From UBA1672 sp050633285 (GTDB lineage: Bacteria > Pseudomonadota > Alphaproteobacteria > Micavibrionales > Micavibrionaceae), in the NCBI GenBank assembly GCA_050633285.1, contig JBOEGG010000001.1, positions 248,001 to 312,000 on the forward strand: DNA of 64,000 nucleotides, written 5' to 3'. The first letter of the stretch is position 1. Every line of letters begins with the position of its first letter. Made by a program: the position numbers and the translations under genes. The notes below the pieces were generated by a model. It saw nothing but the letters and a program-made list of their open reading frames with translations, was not told where the DNA came from and did not search any database. This document shows positions 18,061 through 27,368 of the stretch, one piece after another.

Positions 18061-18687
18061 TTATAATGAGGGTGAGGAAAGAGGGACATGGTTATTCGCA
18101 CACCAATCCGCAACATATTCATCAAACGGTATTCCAAAATCAATGGCATCTTGGCGCATCGTTATCTGCTCTACTTCAGGTAAGGTATTAAACCAATCCA
18201 TCGGATTTGAGAAAATTTGCGCAGATGCTTCAACCACATTTTCGGTCACACCAGAAGACAATGATGCAGAAGCAATATCAGCTGGATTATTCGCCATTAA
18301 AGAACCATCAGACATCAAATGGAACCCTTCGGGCATTGTTGATATTGCAGAATCTGCAATCATCTCCTTTGCCCCTTCTGCAAGTCCGGCAGCCAATTCA
18401 CTGGTAATCTCAAAATCATCCAAAAAATTCGCAGCAGCCAGCCCCATAGAACCAAGCCCACCTGTCATAATGTCAAACCCCATCACAGAATGCTGAAAAA
18501 AACCAACGGCAACATCCCAAATACCCGTATCCAGCTTATTTGCTTGATACGCCATTCCCGCACCCATCAAAAGCATACTGGGGAACATGATATATTTATG
18601 AAATCCGTGCCATAGCTTACGGCCGGTCTGTTGGACATTATTAAATGTATCACTCAACGATACACTGTCGGCGGCTGCAACTGCCAT
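18061..18687 (-). CDS. unknown protein upstream of the SCO gene
   Basis: A 208-residue protein that I do not recognise. I start it at MAVAAAD because GAGGAGAG lies just upstream; the longer frame has no such site. One hydrophobic stretch (about residues 32-48, KYIMFPSMLLMGAGMAY) and a second weakly hydrophobic Gly/Met-rich stretch suggest membrane association. The C-terminal half is acidic. With 11 bases to the SCO start it is probably co-transcribed with it. Confidence 0.68.
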   Translation of the reverse strand: MAVAAADSVSLSDTFNNVQQTGRKLWHGFHKYIMFPSMLLMGAGMAYQANKLDTGIWDVAVGFFQHSVMGFDIMTGGLGSMGLAAANFLDDFEITSELAAGLAEGAKEMIADSAISTMPEGFHLMSDGSLMANNPADIASASLSSGVTENVVEASAQIFSNPMDWFNTLPEVEQITMRQDAIDFGIPFDEYVADWCANNHVPLSSPSL

Positions 18688-18762
18688 CTCTCTCTCCTCA
18701 AATAAAAAGACGCCATTAACATACATACGACCACCGTACGTTTGTCTGACATCTCAAATTAT

Positions 18763-19146
18763 TTAGAGAAAAATTGGAGGAGCGCGTGCAATGTAAACAT
18801 GATTACTGACCTTTTTCGGTTGGTCCGCCTCATACACATCACAAGAAAAATCAAAATTTAAAAGAGTAGATACGCTGTGCGCACCATCAAAAAAAGTCTT
18901 TGCCAAAGATTGATTAAAACAAAAATTACAATCTGATGCAGGTGCATACCCATGCTCTGTTCCGGTATCTTCATCAGACACAGAAAAATCAACAGAGATT
19001 GTACGTACACCCTCCGCCGTACAAATTTCAAGAAGGGAAGTACCTTTACCGGAAACAAATGCGCAAGCCGGCGAAATATTTGCAAAAATAAGAGCAAATA
19101 TCACCAGAATACTAAGTCTATGTTCCATAACTTTACGTATCTTCAT
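18763..19146 (-). CDS. DUF2946-like small secreted protein
   Basis: A 127-residue protein with a signal peptide (hydrophobic run about residues 10-29), then EICTAEGVRTISVD (C42), SDCNFCF (C73 and C76) and a C-terminal ARAPP motif. This cysteine pattern and ending resemble DUF2946 proteins, which occur in copper and heavy-metal loci. The exact role is unknown. MEHRLS at 19128 is an alternative start. It is on the same strand as, and close to, the SCO gene, which supports a copper-handling context. Confidence 0.7.
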   Translation of the reverse strand: MKIRKVMEHRLSILVIFALIFANISPACAFVSGKGTSLLEICTAEGVRTISVDFSVSDEDTGTEHGYAPASDCNFCFNQSLAKTFFDGAHSVSTLLNFDFSCDVYEADQPKKVSNHVYIARAPPIFL

Positions 19147-19182
19147 AAAGTGCTTATAGAAAATTATAATCCATAAATCAAA

Positions 19183-19767
19183 TTATGAATTAAAAAATAT
19201 TTTCGGCATATCCGATGAGGACTTTGTTTCTATTGGTGTTTCTGCCATAGACAATAAAGTAACAGGCAAATCATCATACGCCGCACGCTCTACCGCAATA
19301 TCCTGATCGTGACGAACAACACGCATTGCATTACCCACAATATCTTTCCCCGTACCATCTTCAATAACGGCATTCATAAGTCCACTCGCCGCGCCAATAG
19401 GGCCACCATAAAGGCCGCCACCAACAATTTTGCCAATAGGCTTTATCTCATCTCCCGTAATCTCACGATACAAATAATTAACAATAGGAATATGTTGCAA
19501 GGGGTTCACCATATCTACAAAATCCCAAAAGCCGAATGCACTCTTATCCTCGGGCACATTCTCCACAGTTCCTATAGTTTCAGGCTCTACACCATCATAC
19601 GCAGAAACAATCTGCGCAAAGTCACGCCCCGTACTCTTAGCATCATAAGACGGCACAAATCCCGCCATACGTTCATTACGAACATAAGAAACAGATTTAC
19701 CCCGTTCTCCAACTTGCTCAGATGTATGAACATGCGATAGAATAGTGTTCTGTGTTACTGGCTCCAT
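19183..19767 (-). CDS. orphan protein with conserved NPLQHIP / glycine-rich segment
   Basis: A 194-residue protein. The middle (about residues 78-148) reads FWDFVDMVNPLQHIP, NYLYREITGDEIKP, then GGGLYGGPIGAASGLMN. This combination recurs, as far as I recall, in uncharacterised alphaproteobacterial proteins. The glycine-zipper-like stretch may insert into or contact a membrane. The N-terminal third looks disordered. No signal peptide is seen. It lies 37 bases upstream of the DUF2946 gene on the same strand. Function unknown. Confidence 0.68.
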   Translation of the reverse strand: MEPVTQNTILSHVHTSEQVGERGKSVSYVRNERMAGFVPSYDAKSTGRDFAQIVSAYDGVEPETIGTVENVPEDKSAFGFWDFVDMVNPLQHIPIVNYLYREITGDEIKPIGKIVGGGLYGGPIGAASGLMNAVIEDGTGKDIVGNAMRVVRHDQDIAVERAAYDDLPVTLLSMAETPIETKSSSDMPKIFFNS

Positions 19768-19847
19768 AAATTAAGACCCCTTTCATTCCTACAGAATAAA
19801 AGCAATTTCCATGCCAAAGCCTAAAATAAAAAGAGAAACCAAATAAT

Positions 19848-20366
19848 ATGATTGAAATTCACGCAGATGCCAAAAGCGCAGCCTTGATCCAAGCCTACCT
19901 AACAGATTTAGGCTTAAACGATCTGTGCAAAATTTCGGATCACAGCCAAACCTATACAAGCATATCTTACAATAACGAACAAAAAACATTCACAATGCCA
20001 ATCAGGCTAGGCACTCTTCTGGATCAAATCCTGATTTATAATGAGCGCAGTGTTCAAACAAGCGTACAAACACAAATTCCTTTGTTAAATGGGATTCTAG
20101 ATACAACACAGGGAATTTTTACAAATAAGGATAAACAAAGCATCATTCTCACGGAAAAAGAAACCGAAATACTGTCCTATCTCCACGCTCAAAAAGGTGA
20201 GACAGTATCAAGAAAAGACCTATTAAGTGCAATTTGGAACTATGCGGATGATGTAGAAACGCACACACTTGAAACACATATTTACAGATTACGGCAGAAA
20301 ATAGAGGAAGACACCTCTGAACCAAAAATTTTGATAACAGATGGTGACGGATATTACATTACCTAA
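19848..20366 (+). CDS. OmpR/PhoB-type winged-helix transcriptional regulator
   Basis: A 172-residue protein whose last 85 residues form a Trans_reg_C winged helix: LTEKETEILSYLHAQKGETVS, RKDLLSAIW, ETHTLETHIYRLRQKIE and the wing ITDGDGYYIT. The N-terminal half is short and lacks the receiver phospho-acceptor pattern, so it is not a normal two-component response regulator and no kinase gene adjoins. The target is unknown; the divergent unknown and copper-related genes to its left are candidates by position. Confidence 0.82.
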   Translation: MIEIHADAKSAALIQAYLTDLGLNDLCKISDHSQTYTSISYNNEQKTFTMPIRLGTLLDQILIYNERSVQTSVQTQIPLLNGILDTTQGIFTNKDKQSIILTEKETEILSYLHAQKGETVSRKDLLSAIWNYADDVETHTLETHIYRLRQKIEEDTSEPKILITDGDGYYIT

Positions 20367-20375
20367 AATTAAGTC

Positions 20376-20915
20376 CTATTCACCGAGACTCTCTTTCACA
20401 GAAATTCGAATACCCTCTAAAAAGCCATATGCAGAAGAGATAGATAAATGCGTAATACCCCTAGCCTTTAAACTACGCAGGTCTTTAATTAAACCATAGA
20501 CAGTTCGCAGAGATTCTTGATCATCAATTTTATTTGCTTTTGGTTGGTACTGCGAAGAACGTGCCGTCCGCGTATAAGCATTCGCCGCATCATCTGGAAG
20601 GGTATGCTCAGGCTGATTACTATTACTTGGCCTGTTCCTCATCCAAGGCGCAAGCACCGCATCATCAGATGTACCATCTTGAAAAGGCGCTTCACTCGCC
20701 AAACGTGTCTCAACGAAATCTTCTAAAAACAAGATCACAGCCTTCACAGACAAAATAGTATTTTCACCTGTCCGCCCTGCATCACCGTCTCCCTCAGAAT
20801 GAGAAGAATTACGATTATCCCGCTCCTGAGCTCGTTTCTCTTGAAAACCATGAGAGACCTCCTGCACATTCGCAGGCTTTAACACAGAGGCTATATTTTG
20901 CACTAAATCAAACAT
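20376..20915 (-). CDS. orphan protein, unknown function
   Basis: A 179-residue protein that I do not recognise, started at MFDLVQ; a longer frame adds MINCGCFQYLVFA. It has a short helical N-terminus, a long polar low-complexity segment (about residues 25-55 and 80-120) and a C-terminal helical region with DQESLRTVYGLIKDLRSLKARG and ISSAYGFLEGI. No export signal is seen. It is convergent with the wHTH gene with nine bases between stops. Confidence 0.62.
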   Translation of the reverse strand: MFDLVQNIASVLKPANVQEVSHGFQEKRAQERDNRNSSHSEGDGDAGRTGENTILSVKAVILFLEDFVETRLASEAPFQDGTSDDAVLAPWMRNRPSNSNQPEHTLPDDAANAYTRTARSSQYQPKANKIDDQESLRTVYGLIKDLRSLKARGITHLSISSAYGFLEGIRISVKESLGE

Positions 20916-20990
20916 AGCAAACACCAAATATTGAAAACATCCGCAGTTTATCAAAAATAATTAAGTTATGCAAATTAGAGAAATGCCATA

Positions 20991-21794
20991 TTACTCTTTG
21001 AAAAGATCATATGGGTGAGGGTACTTCGCTTCATCCGGGATTTGCTTCCTTTGAAATTCTGCCTCATACCAAGGCGCCAAATAATCCCAAAGCAAATTAT
21101 CATCATTATTTTCATAAAAAGAAGAAAACGTACATTTCAAATACGCAATATCACCAACCATAAGCCACTGGCGTTTCTTCTCCGGAGTCATAAGTGGTTT
21201 ATCAAGATCTGCCCTTGCAACACGAACATGAATCTCTAACTTGGCATCAAAATCATCTTTAAGATAAGGCACTTTCTGTAAGAGAACTTCGCGCTGGTTA
21301 TCTTTCAACTTTAAGTCTGAAAACACACTCAACCGATCAATAACCAAAGAAACGATATCATCGCCATAAGGGAAATTAAATGACGGTATTTCTGCACCAA
21401 CGGCATTAAAAAAACGAAATGTAATGCGCGATGCTTCACCATCTTCACCAGGGATATACCTCGAAAAAATATCTGCTTTTATAATAAGAACATCACGCTC
21501 TTTATCATAAACACTATATCCACGCCCCAAGCGCATCATTTCACTTATGAAATATTTTTGCTGCTTATGCTCATCAAGTCTTCTATACTTGTAACTAGAT
21601 TTAATCCAAAACTCATAGTCAGGCGCAACATTAGCAGCCCTGAAAAATGCAAAGATTGCTTTTTCTTCTGACGTAACGCCACGGTCATGGGCAGGTTGCC
21701 CATAGACAATCTTTGCTGAAAAACAGGAAAAAAGAACACAAAACAGAATAAATAAACGAATTGCATCCTTACTTTGATAAATTTTATCAGACAT
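20991..21794 (-). CDS. unknown exported or membrane-anchored protein
   Basis: A 267-residue protein starting MSDKIYQ, with a hydrophobic segment at about residues 13-32 ending in KIVYGQPA, compatible with a signal peptide or anchor. The mature part is rich in aromatic and charged residues (FFRAANVAPDYEFW, RGYSVYDKERDVLIIKAD, LLWDYLAPWYEAEF) and looks mixed alpha/beta. Family not recognised. Longer frames would overlap the divergent Smr gene start, so the shorter start is preferred. Confidence 0.68.
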   Translation of the reverse strand: MSDKIYQSKDAIRLFILFCVLFSCFSAKIVYGQPAHDRGVTSEEKAIFAFFRAANVAPDYEFWIKSSYKYRRLDEHKQQKYFISEMMRLGRGYSVYDKERDVLIIKADIFSRYIPGEDGEASRITFRFFNAVGAEIPSFNFPYGDDIVSLVIDRLSVFSDLKLKDNQREVLLQKVPYLKDDFDAKLEIHVRVARADLDKPLMTPEKKRQWLMVGDIAYLKCTFSSFYENNDDNLLWDYLAPWYEAEFQRKQIPDEAKYPHPYDLFKE

Positions 21795-21830
21795 AATTCT
21801 CAAAGATAAAAACATAATACGGCTTATATC

Positions 21831-22418
21831 ATGACGGATAAAAAAGAGAAAGACCAGAACAAAGATAAACAAAGGTTGCAAGACGCGCAGCTATGGCAGC
21901 ACGCGACCAAAGATGTTTCTCCTATCAAAAAAGAACATGCATCTGTCAACATCACAAAACAAAAACACGAGAAAAAAGGGTCACCTTCACCCCAATCAGT
22001 TTGTCAAAGTGAGCAAAGACAGCCATACTCAAAAACCATATCCAAAACTCAAGAAACAGATTTTTCAAGCCGACAAATAGATACACGTACAGAACAACGA
22101 TTAAAGAGAGGACAATTTAAAATTGAACTCAAAATCGATTTGCATGGGAAGTCACAAATACAAGCATACGATACTCTACAAGCATTAATTCCAAATGCAT
22201 TTAACCAAGGTAAAAGATGTATTTTGGTTATTACAGGAAAAGGCGCGCATAAAACAGACATGTCATTATTAGAGCAGACAACGGGGATTTTAAAACAAAA
22301 AACACCTGAATGGCTCTCATCCGCACCCTTAAACCAATATGTTCTAAGATACGAAACCGCGCGACCAAAAGATGGCGGGCAGGGTGCTCTTTATGTTCTG
22401 TTGCGCAGAAGTAAATAA
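21831..22418 (+). CDS. Smr-domain protein
   Basis: A 195-residue protein with a basic low-complexity N-terminal 90 residues and a C-terminal Smr (MutS2-related) domain: DLHG at 103-106, VITGKGAH near 134 and the closing GGQGALYVLLRR. Smr domains bind or nick nucleic acid; stand-alone alphaproteobacterial versions are often annotated as DNA mismatch or ribosome-rescue related endonucleases, but the activity of this one is not established. It is transcribed divergently from the unknown exported protein. Confidence 0.9.
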   Translation: MTDKKEKDQNKDKQRLQDAQLWQHATKDVSPIKKEHASVNITKQKHEKKGSPSPQSVCQSEQRQPYSKTISKTQETDFSSRQIDTRTEQRLKRGQFKIELKIDLHGKSQIQAYDTLQALIPNAFNQGKRCILVITGKGAHKTDMSLLEQTTGILKQKTPEWLSSAPLNQYVLRYETARPKDGGQGALYVLLRRSK

Positions 22419-22421
22419 AAC

Positions 22422-23426
22422 CTAACGCACATCAACAATAAAACTTTCTTCGCGTAAAACACCGTCAACACCTGTACGCTTTAGCGTTGAAACACCTTTA
22501 TATACACCAGTTTTAAGCTGTACGTGCCCTATTTTACGTCCTGTATAATAATATTGTCGCGCTCTATTTTTCTGAACTATTTTTTGCTGACGAATAAATT
22601 CCTGCCCATCCGGATCCAGAATAACAAGATCAATCACATCATCTTTTTCTACATTATAAAACCCAACCCAAAAAACAAACGCCGCACTTTTTAATGATAA
22701 CGTCGAGGGATTTCCTTCTCCGCGTTTAATTGCCTCAAAATCCGGAACAGTTGAACGAAAACCACCGTCAAAAATCGCTACAGGCTCATACTTCATCGGC
22801 AATCCAATGTGCCACATGCTCTCCTTCACCGCATTACACCCCGCGACATTAAGCGCACCAGTATACGGATCAACAATACCCCCCTCCCATATCACACCGA
22901 AATGTAAATGCGGGAACTCTGCCATGCCCGATTGCCCAACTTGTGCAATAGTTTCACCCGCGCTTACATGATCTCCAACCTCCGCGATTATAGAGCCTTT
23001 CTTTAAATGACAATAAATCGTCTGAAGGCCATCCCCATGATCAACCAAAATACCATTACCGCATTCCTTTTTACGCTCTTTCAAATCTTTCATTTCATCC
23101 GGTGTTTTTAGCGCATCATTCTCACCATCCCGAACCCGCAAAACTTTCCCCTGTGCAGCGGCAAAAACATCAACCCCCTCTTGCATCTGTATAATAGACC
23201 CAAGGGCAAAGTCAGTGCCCTTATGCCCATCATATGTTTTCTGATTACACTTAAAATCCTGACGACCGTCTTTTGGATCAACATCCACATAATTAACTGC
23301 CCAACAATCCTCTCCATACGTACACCCGACAGGAAATAAAAACTTTTTACTCTCCGCATATACAGGATTTGTCAGTATCAGAAGCACAAAACCAAACAAT
23401 GCAAACCTATACTGTTTATTTGACAT
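22422..23426 (-). CDS. M23-family (LytM) metallopeptidase
   Basis: A 334-residue exported protein with a signal peptide (residues about 7-24, ending PVYA). The peptidase domain has the zinc ligands H68 and D72 in GHKGTDFA, plus H140 and the HLH pair H173/H175 in FPHLHFG, the arrangement of active lysostaphin-type endopeptidases that cut peptidoglycan cross-links. The C-terminal 120 residues are a beta-rich domain of unknown role. An intact active site suggests a real hydrolase rather than an activator such as EnvC or NlpD. Confidence 0.92.
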   Translation of the reverse strand: MSNKQYRFALFGFVLLILTNPVYAESKKFLFPVGCTYGEDCWAVNYVDVDPKDGRQDFKCNQKTYDGHKGTDFALGSIIQMQEGVDVFAAAQGKVLRVRDGENDALKTPDEMKDLKERKKECGNGILVDHGDGLQTIYCHLKKGSIIAEVGDHVSAGETIAQVGQSGMAEFPHLHFGVIWEGGIVDPYTGALNVAGCNAVKESMWHIGLPMKYEPVAIFDGGFRSTVPDFEAIKRGEGNPSTLSLKSAAFVFWVGFYNVEKDDVIDLVILDPDGQEFIRQQKIVQKNRARQYYYTGRKIGHVQLKTGVYKGVSTLKRTGVDGVLREESFIVDVR

Positions 23427-23476
23427 AGTATTTCTCTTTTGTTTATTGTGACCGTGGAGATAGTTTAGGGGTGAAC

Positions 23477-24061
23477 ATGCCAAAAAAACAAGCCGTATGT
23501 ATTAAATCATTGGATTACGCTCTCGAGATTGATTGCCCAATCGTCATCATGATGCCAAAAGATGATAAATTTTCCCTCTCTAACATATTCGATGAAGAAA
23601 TCGATACATCATCCGCCCCGATGAAAGAGCTCGGCAAGTGGGCAAAGCCACCAAGACAAGATGGTAAAAAATACGCAGGTATAGAAACAAAAGATTGGCG
23701 AGATTTTAGTACAAAAGTACAGCAAACATTGCAAAGTGCCGGTCCGTCAAAACTATTTATTGAGTATGAAGGCTACATCACAAATTTTTCAAATGCGTGC
23801 TCCAACCCTGAATTATATGACTCTTTGCAAAGAGATTTACAATCAGGCGGAGGCGGAAATGCACTGTACCACGATCATAAAAAGACCATAGGGTTCCCTC
23901 GCATGTTTAATGCCCAATCTGCAATGCAGGTGCAAATCCCCTATATAGACGACACTTCGAATGATTTACAATGGATGCGTATAGATGAAAAACCGACAAT
24001 ACAGCCCGATGATAATGATGAGCCATACCACGATAATTTCGCATTTGTAAACGAGACTTAA
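23477..24061 (+). CDS. orphan protein, unknown function
   Basis: A 194-residue soluble protein that I do not recognise. ATG 23477 follows an AGGGG Shine-Dalgarno-like site; a GTG two codons earlier is possible. It contains DYALEIDCPIVIMMPKDDKF near the N-terminus, a Gly run (QSGGGGN) at about residue 124 and an acidic tail. It is divergent from the M23 gene and convergent with hslU, with nine bases between stops. Confidence 0.65.
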   Translation: MPKKQAVCIKSLDYALEIDCPIVIMMPKDDKFSLSNIFDEEIDTSSAPMKELGKWAKPPRQDGKKYAGIETKDWRDFSTKVQQTLQSAGPSKLFIEYEGYITNFSNACSNPELYDSLQRDLQSGGGGNALYHDHKKTIGFPRMFNAQSAMQVQIPYIDDTSNDLQWMRIDEKPTIQPDDNDEPYHDNFAFVNET

Positions 24062-24070
24062 AATCCGTAC

Positions 24071-25414
24071 TTACAAAATAAACTTGCTCAAGTCGGTACT
24101 CTTTACAAGCTCCTCAACATGCTCACGAACATAATCTGCCGTAACAACCACGGTTTCACCGCCACGATCACTTGCCGTAAAGCTTAGCTCTTCAAGTAAT
24201 TTTTCCATCACAGTATGCAAACGACGTGCACCAATATTCTCGACTTGCTCATTAACTTCAAACGCAAGGCGCGCAATTTCATCAATTGCATCATCTTCAA
24301 AGGTAAGTGTCACGCCTTCTGTCCCAATCAACGCCTCATATTGCTTGATCAGACTGGCCTCTGTTTCCTTTAAAATACGTTTGAAATCATCGACCGTAAG
24401 GGCACGAAGCTCCACACGAATAGGCAAACGCCCCTGTAACTCGGCAAGTAAATCTGATGGCTTTGCATAATGGAATGCGCCGCTTGCGATAAACAACATA
24501 TGATCGGTTTTAACCTGCCCATGTTTCGTTGTAACAGTTGTTCCCTCAATCAATGGCAACAAGTCACGCTGTACGCCTTCACGAGAAACATCCCCGCCCC
24601 GTACGTCTTGACGCGCCGCAATTTTATCAACCTCATCAATAAAAACAATTCCGTTTTGCTGTACGAGATCAAGTGCATCAGCCACAATTTTATCATCATC
24701 AAGAAGCTTATCTGATTCCTCGGCAATCAAGACATCATAACTATTCTCAACACTCATACGCTTACGTTTTTTACGCTCACCAAAACCCTTGCCAAGCATA
24801 TCACCAATATTAACCATACCCATCGACGATCCCGGCATTCCCGGAATATCCATCATACCGCCCATCGGGTTTGAACTGTCTGTAACATCAATTTCAATTT
24901 CACGATTATTCAATTCACCTGCACGCAATTTCTTGCGAAAGTTATCGCGCGTACCTTCACCGGCGGTATCACCAACCAAGGCATCCAGAACACGTTCCTC
25001 TGCATAAATTTCCGCCTGCGCCTTCACCGTTTTACGCATAACATCCTGCGTCATACGAATGGCCGCTTCAGTTAAATCACGGATAATGGATTCAACATCT
25101 TTACCAACATAACCAACCTCGGTAAATTTCGTGGCTTCCACCTTTATAAAAGGTGCATTAGCAAGCTTTGCCAAACGACGGGCAATCTCCGTCTTACCAA
25201 CACCTGTCGGCCCAATCATAAGGATATTCTTCGGATAAACTTCCTCCTGCAACTCAGGGTCAAGCTTCGAACGTCTCCAACGATTACGCAGTGCAATAGC
25301 AACCGCACGCTTGGCATCATTCTGCCCGATAATATGGCGATCCAACTCACTCACTGTCTCACGCGGGGAGAAGGAAGGAAGGCTGATAAGCTTGTCTTTT
25401 GCGGATTCACTCAT
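24071..25414 (-). CDS. hslU: HslU ATPase subunit of the HslUV protease
   Basis: AAA+ unfoldase that feeds substrates to the HslV proteolytic core. At 447 residues it is normal length. Seen: LDRHIIGQNDAKRAVAIALRNRWRR, Walker A GPTGVGKT (residues 68-75), the pore-region GYVGKDVE, Walker B GIVFIDEVDK, the sensor/arginine region ELQGRLPIRVEL and NIGARRLHTV. It is usually adjacent to hslV in one operon; here hslV lies 2 kb away on the same strand with two plus-strand genes between. Confidence 0.98.
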   Translation of the reverse strand: MSESAKDKLISLPSFSPRETVSELDRHIIGQNDAKRAVAIALRNRWRRSKLDPELQEEVYPKNILMIGPTGVGKTEIARRLAKLANAPFIKVEATKFTEVGYVGKDVESIIRDLTEAAIRMTQDVMRKTVKAQAEIYAEERVLDALVGDTAGEGTRDNFRKKLRAGELNNREIEIDVTDSSNPMGGMMDIPGMPGSSMGMVNIGDMLGKGFGERKKRKRMSVENSYDVLIAEESDKLLDDDKIVADALDLVQQNGIVFIDEVDKIAARQDVRGGDVSREGVQRDLLPLIEGTTVTTKHGQVKTDHMLFIASGAFHYAKPSDLLAELQGRLPIRVELRALTVDDFKRILKETEASLIKQYEALIGTEGVTLTFEDDAIDEIARLAFEVNEQVENIGARRLHTVMEKLLEELSFTASDRGGETVVVTADYVREHVEELVKSTDLSKFIL

Positions 25415-25536
25415 GATTTGACCTTTTCGAAAGTTGGACTTTTATATTGTTTCTATGCTAACTGAAATAGGTTTTATAATCAGAAATGGCAAGTGCTATT
25501 TCCATTTAATCACAATGATTTCGATAAAAGGCATAT

Positions 25537-25578
25537 AAAGAGCATGGTAACAGAGATAAAGAGCATGGTAACAGAGAT
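25537..25578 (+). repeat. exact 21-bp tandem duplication at a gene start
   Basis: Two identical 21-bp units (25537-25557 and 25558-25578), each containing AAAGAG followed by CATG, so that a potential RBS and ATG are duplicated in frame. The protein repeat is KSMVTEI twice. It looks like a recent slippage or unequal-crossover duplication. Confidence 0.9.
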
Positions 25579-26176
25579 AAAGAACAACACAGAACAAGGC
25601 GTTTTATCATCCGAACAATTTAACACCGCCGTATTACCAAAAGCCGGTCAACTCCAACTTCTTGTAGCCCGTCATGAGCTTGACCCCGAAAATCCGGATT
25701 TATCAAAAATTAAAAACGTAAAACAAGACACTATAATTCTGGAAGATAACTCAGAAGACAGTAACGTCACTTTTTCCTTCGAACAGCCCTGTTTGTTCCT
25801 TGCACGCCAAGAAAACGAAAACACAAAATACCTAAAAGCCGACGCTTTTAAAGGATTCCCAACAGGAGACGACTCCCAACAAATGCTCATCACTTTTCTA
25901 AACGGTGAAACTGAAAGATATGATGACATCAACCCATCAACCGATGAGTTTGTATTTATCAGCCCCAAAGACGGAACGCTAAACTCTGAATTCATCGAAA
26001 TATATAATGATGAGCAAAGCAGCTTAGTCGGTAGCCAAGGAAACTTTGCACTTGTCAGGGGCACAGATTCAATTGCCGTCAATGCACAAGACCTATCCTT
26101 TACCGAACTATTTGCAACAGAACCACCACCACAATATGACGATGACGCGCCTGAACAAAACGCACCTGAAGCATAA
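25544..26176 (+). CDS. acidic orphan protein between hslU and terC
   Basis: A 210-residue acidic protein that I do not recognise. The start is ambiguous: ATG 25544 and ATG 25565 lie in the two copies of a 21-bp tandem duplication, and a GTG at 25493 is also in frame. The protein is beta-rich in the middle (TIILEDNSEDSNVTFSF, QPCLFLARQ, MLITFLNGETERYDD, EFVFISPKDG) with a proline/acid tail. No export signal is seen. It is divergent from hslU and splits the hslU-hslV pair. Confidence 0.65.
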   Translation: MVTEIKSMVTEIKNNTEQGVLSSEQFNTAVLPKAGQLQLLVARHELDPENPDLSKIKNVKQDTIILEDNSEDSNVTFSFEQPCLFLARQENENTKYLKADAFKGFPTGDDSQQMLITFLNGETERYDDINPSTDEFVFISPKDGTLNSEFIEIYNDEQSSLVGSQGNFALVRGTDSIAVNAQDLSFTELFATEPPPQYDDDAPEQNAPEA

Positions 26177-26299
26177 ACTAAATAAAACTAGCCCAAGAAA
26201 AACAATAAACAGACTTGATTGGTATGGTTTTATTAACACCTGCATGTTACATATCAAATAGATAAACGGATATTTTACGGCTTAACCAAGGAACATTCC

Positions 26300-27328
26300 A
26301 TGGAAATGACAGATTGGGTAATTTTCTTTGCCCTTGTCCCTTTTCTTTTAGCGATCGACTTAAAGCTCTTTAACAAGGGCGGAGATAACGTCATCGGCTT
26401 TCGTAAAAGCCTGATCTTAAGCGGCTGGTACATCATCGCCGGTCTTGCCTTTGGTGTATTAATCTGGCTACATTTCGGATCAGAGCGCGCAATGCTCTAT
26501 TACACAACATATGTAATCGAAAAAAGCTTATCACTCGATAATTTATTTGTAATGTCCGTCATATTCTCGGCATTTTCCATCCCAAGAGTGTACCAACATC
26601 GCGTCCTCGTTTGGGGAATCATCGGGGTTGTCATCTTACGCGGTATTATGATTGGCGCAGGCGCGGCTATTGTCCACCAGTTCGACTGGGTACTCTTCAT
26701 CTTTGCTGCTATCCTAGTATATACAGGCATAAGAATGATGTTGGTCGACGACGATGATGATGTCGATGATTTCGAAGATAAGCCCTTGGTCATCTTCCTA
26801 AGGAAACGCTTTCCCCTGACCAAAGAAATCCACGGAAATCGCTTTATGATTAAGCGAGAACAACTCTCCGAAGATGAAAAAGGTGCAATAAAAGGCACTT
26901 CAAAATTTGTATTTACGCCACTATTCCTTGCCCTGATTATTATTGAGATTAGTGATGTCATATTTGCCGTAGATAGTATCCCCGCGGCCTTGGCCGTAAC
27001 AACAGACCCCTTTATTGTCTTCACAAGTAACGTTTTCGCCGTATTAGGCTTACGCGCACTCTTTTTCGCCGTAGAAAACATCATCAACCGTTTCGATCTG
27101 ATGAAATACGCGATATCTTTTGTGCTGGCTTTTATCGGATTTAAAGTCTTCTACAATGCTTTTTGCAACATGTACGAGCTCCACGACTATCACGTCACGC
27201 CAAGCATGTCGCTCATTGTAACAATCGGTGCATTAACCGCAGGGTTTATATTCTCTGCCATTAAAACCGGTGGCTTCACACATGATGTTGAAGAAGAAGA
27301 TGAGAAAAACGCGGAGAACACACAATAA
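26300..27328 (+). CDS. TerC-family integral membrane protein
   Basis: A 342-residue polytopic membrane protein of the TerC/Alx family, linked to manganese or other metal export. Seen: about eight to nine hydrophobic segments, the conserved acidic membrane motifs EKSLSLDNLFV and IEISDVIFAVDSIPA, the GLRALFFAVE motif and an acidic cytoplasmic loop (VDDDDDVDDFED). Both acidic motifs are intact. AAGGA seven bases before ATG 26300 fixes the start. I looked for a yybP-ykoY manganese riboswitch in the 120-base leader and did not recognise one. Confidence 0.93.
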   Translation: MEMTDWVIFFALVPFLLAIDLKLFNKGGDNVIGFRKSLILSGWYIIAGLAFGVLIWLHFGSERAMLYYTTYVIEKSLSLDNLFVMSVIFSAFSIPRVYQHRVLVWGIIGVVILRGIMIGAGAAIVHQFDWVLFIFAAILVYTGIRMMLVDDDDDVDDFEDKPLVIFLRKRFPLTKEIHGNRFMIKREQLSEDEKGAIKGTSKFVFTPLFLALIIIEISDVIFAVDSIPAALAVTTDPFIVFTSNVFAVLGLRALFFAVENIINRFDLMKYAISFVLAFIGFKVFYNAFCNMYELHDYHVTPSMSLIVTIGALTAGFIFSAIKTGGFTHDVEEEDEKNAENTQ

Positions 27329-27368
27329 ACATCCTCAGCAATCAAAACAACGTTACGAAAATTAGGGC

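Noticed and set aside
26177..26299. yybP-ykoY manganese riboswitch upstream of the TerC gene
   Set aside because: The spacer is short and AT-rich and lacks the conserved purine-rich loops of that class.
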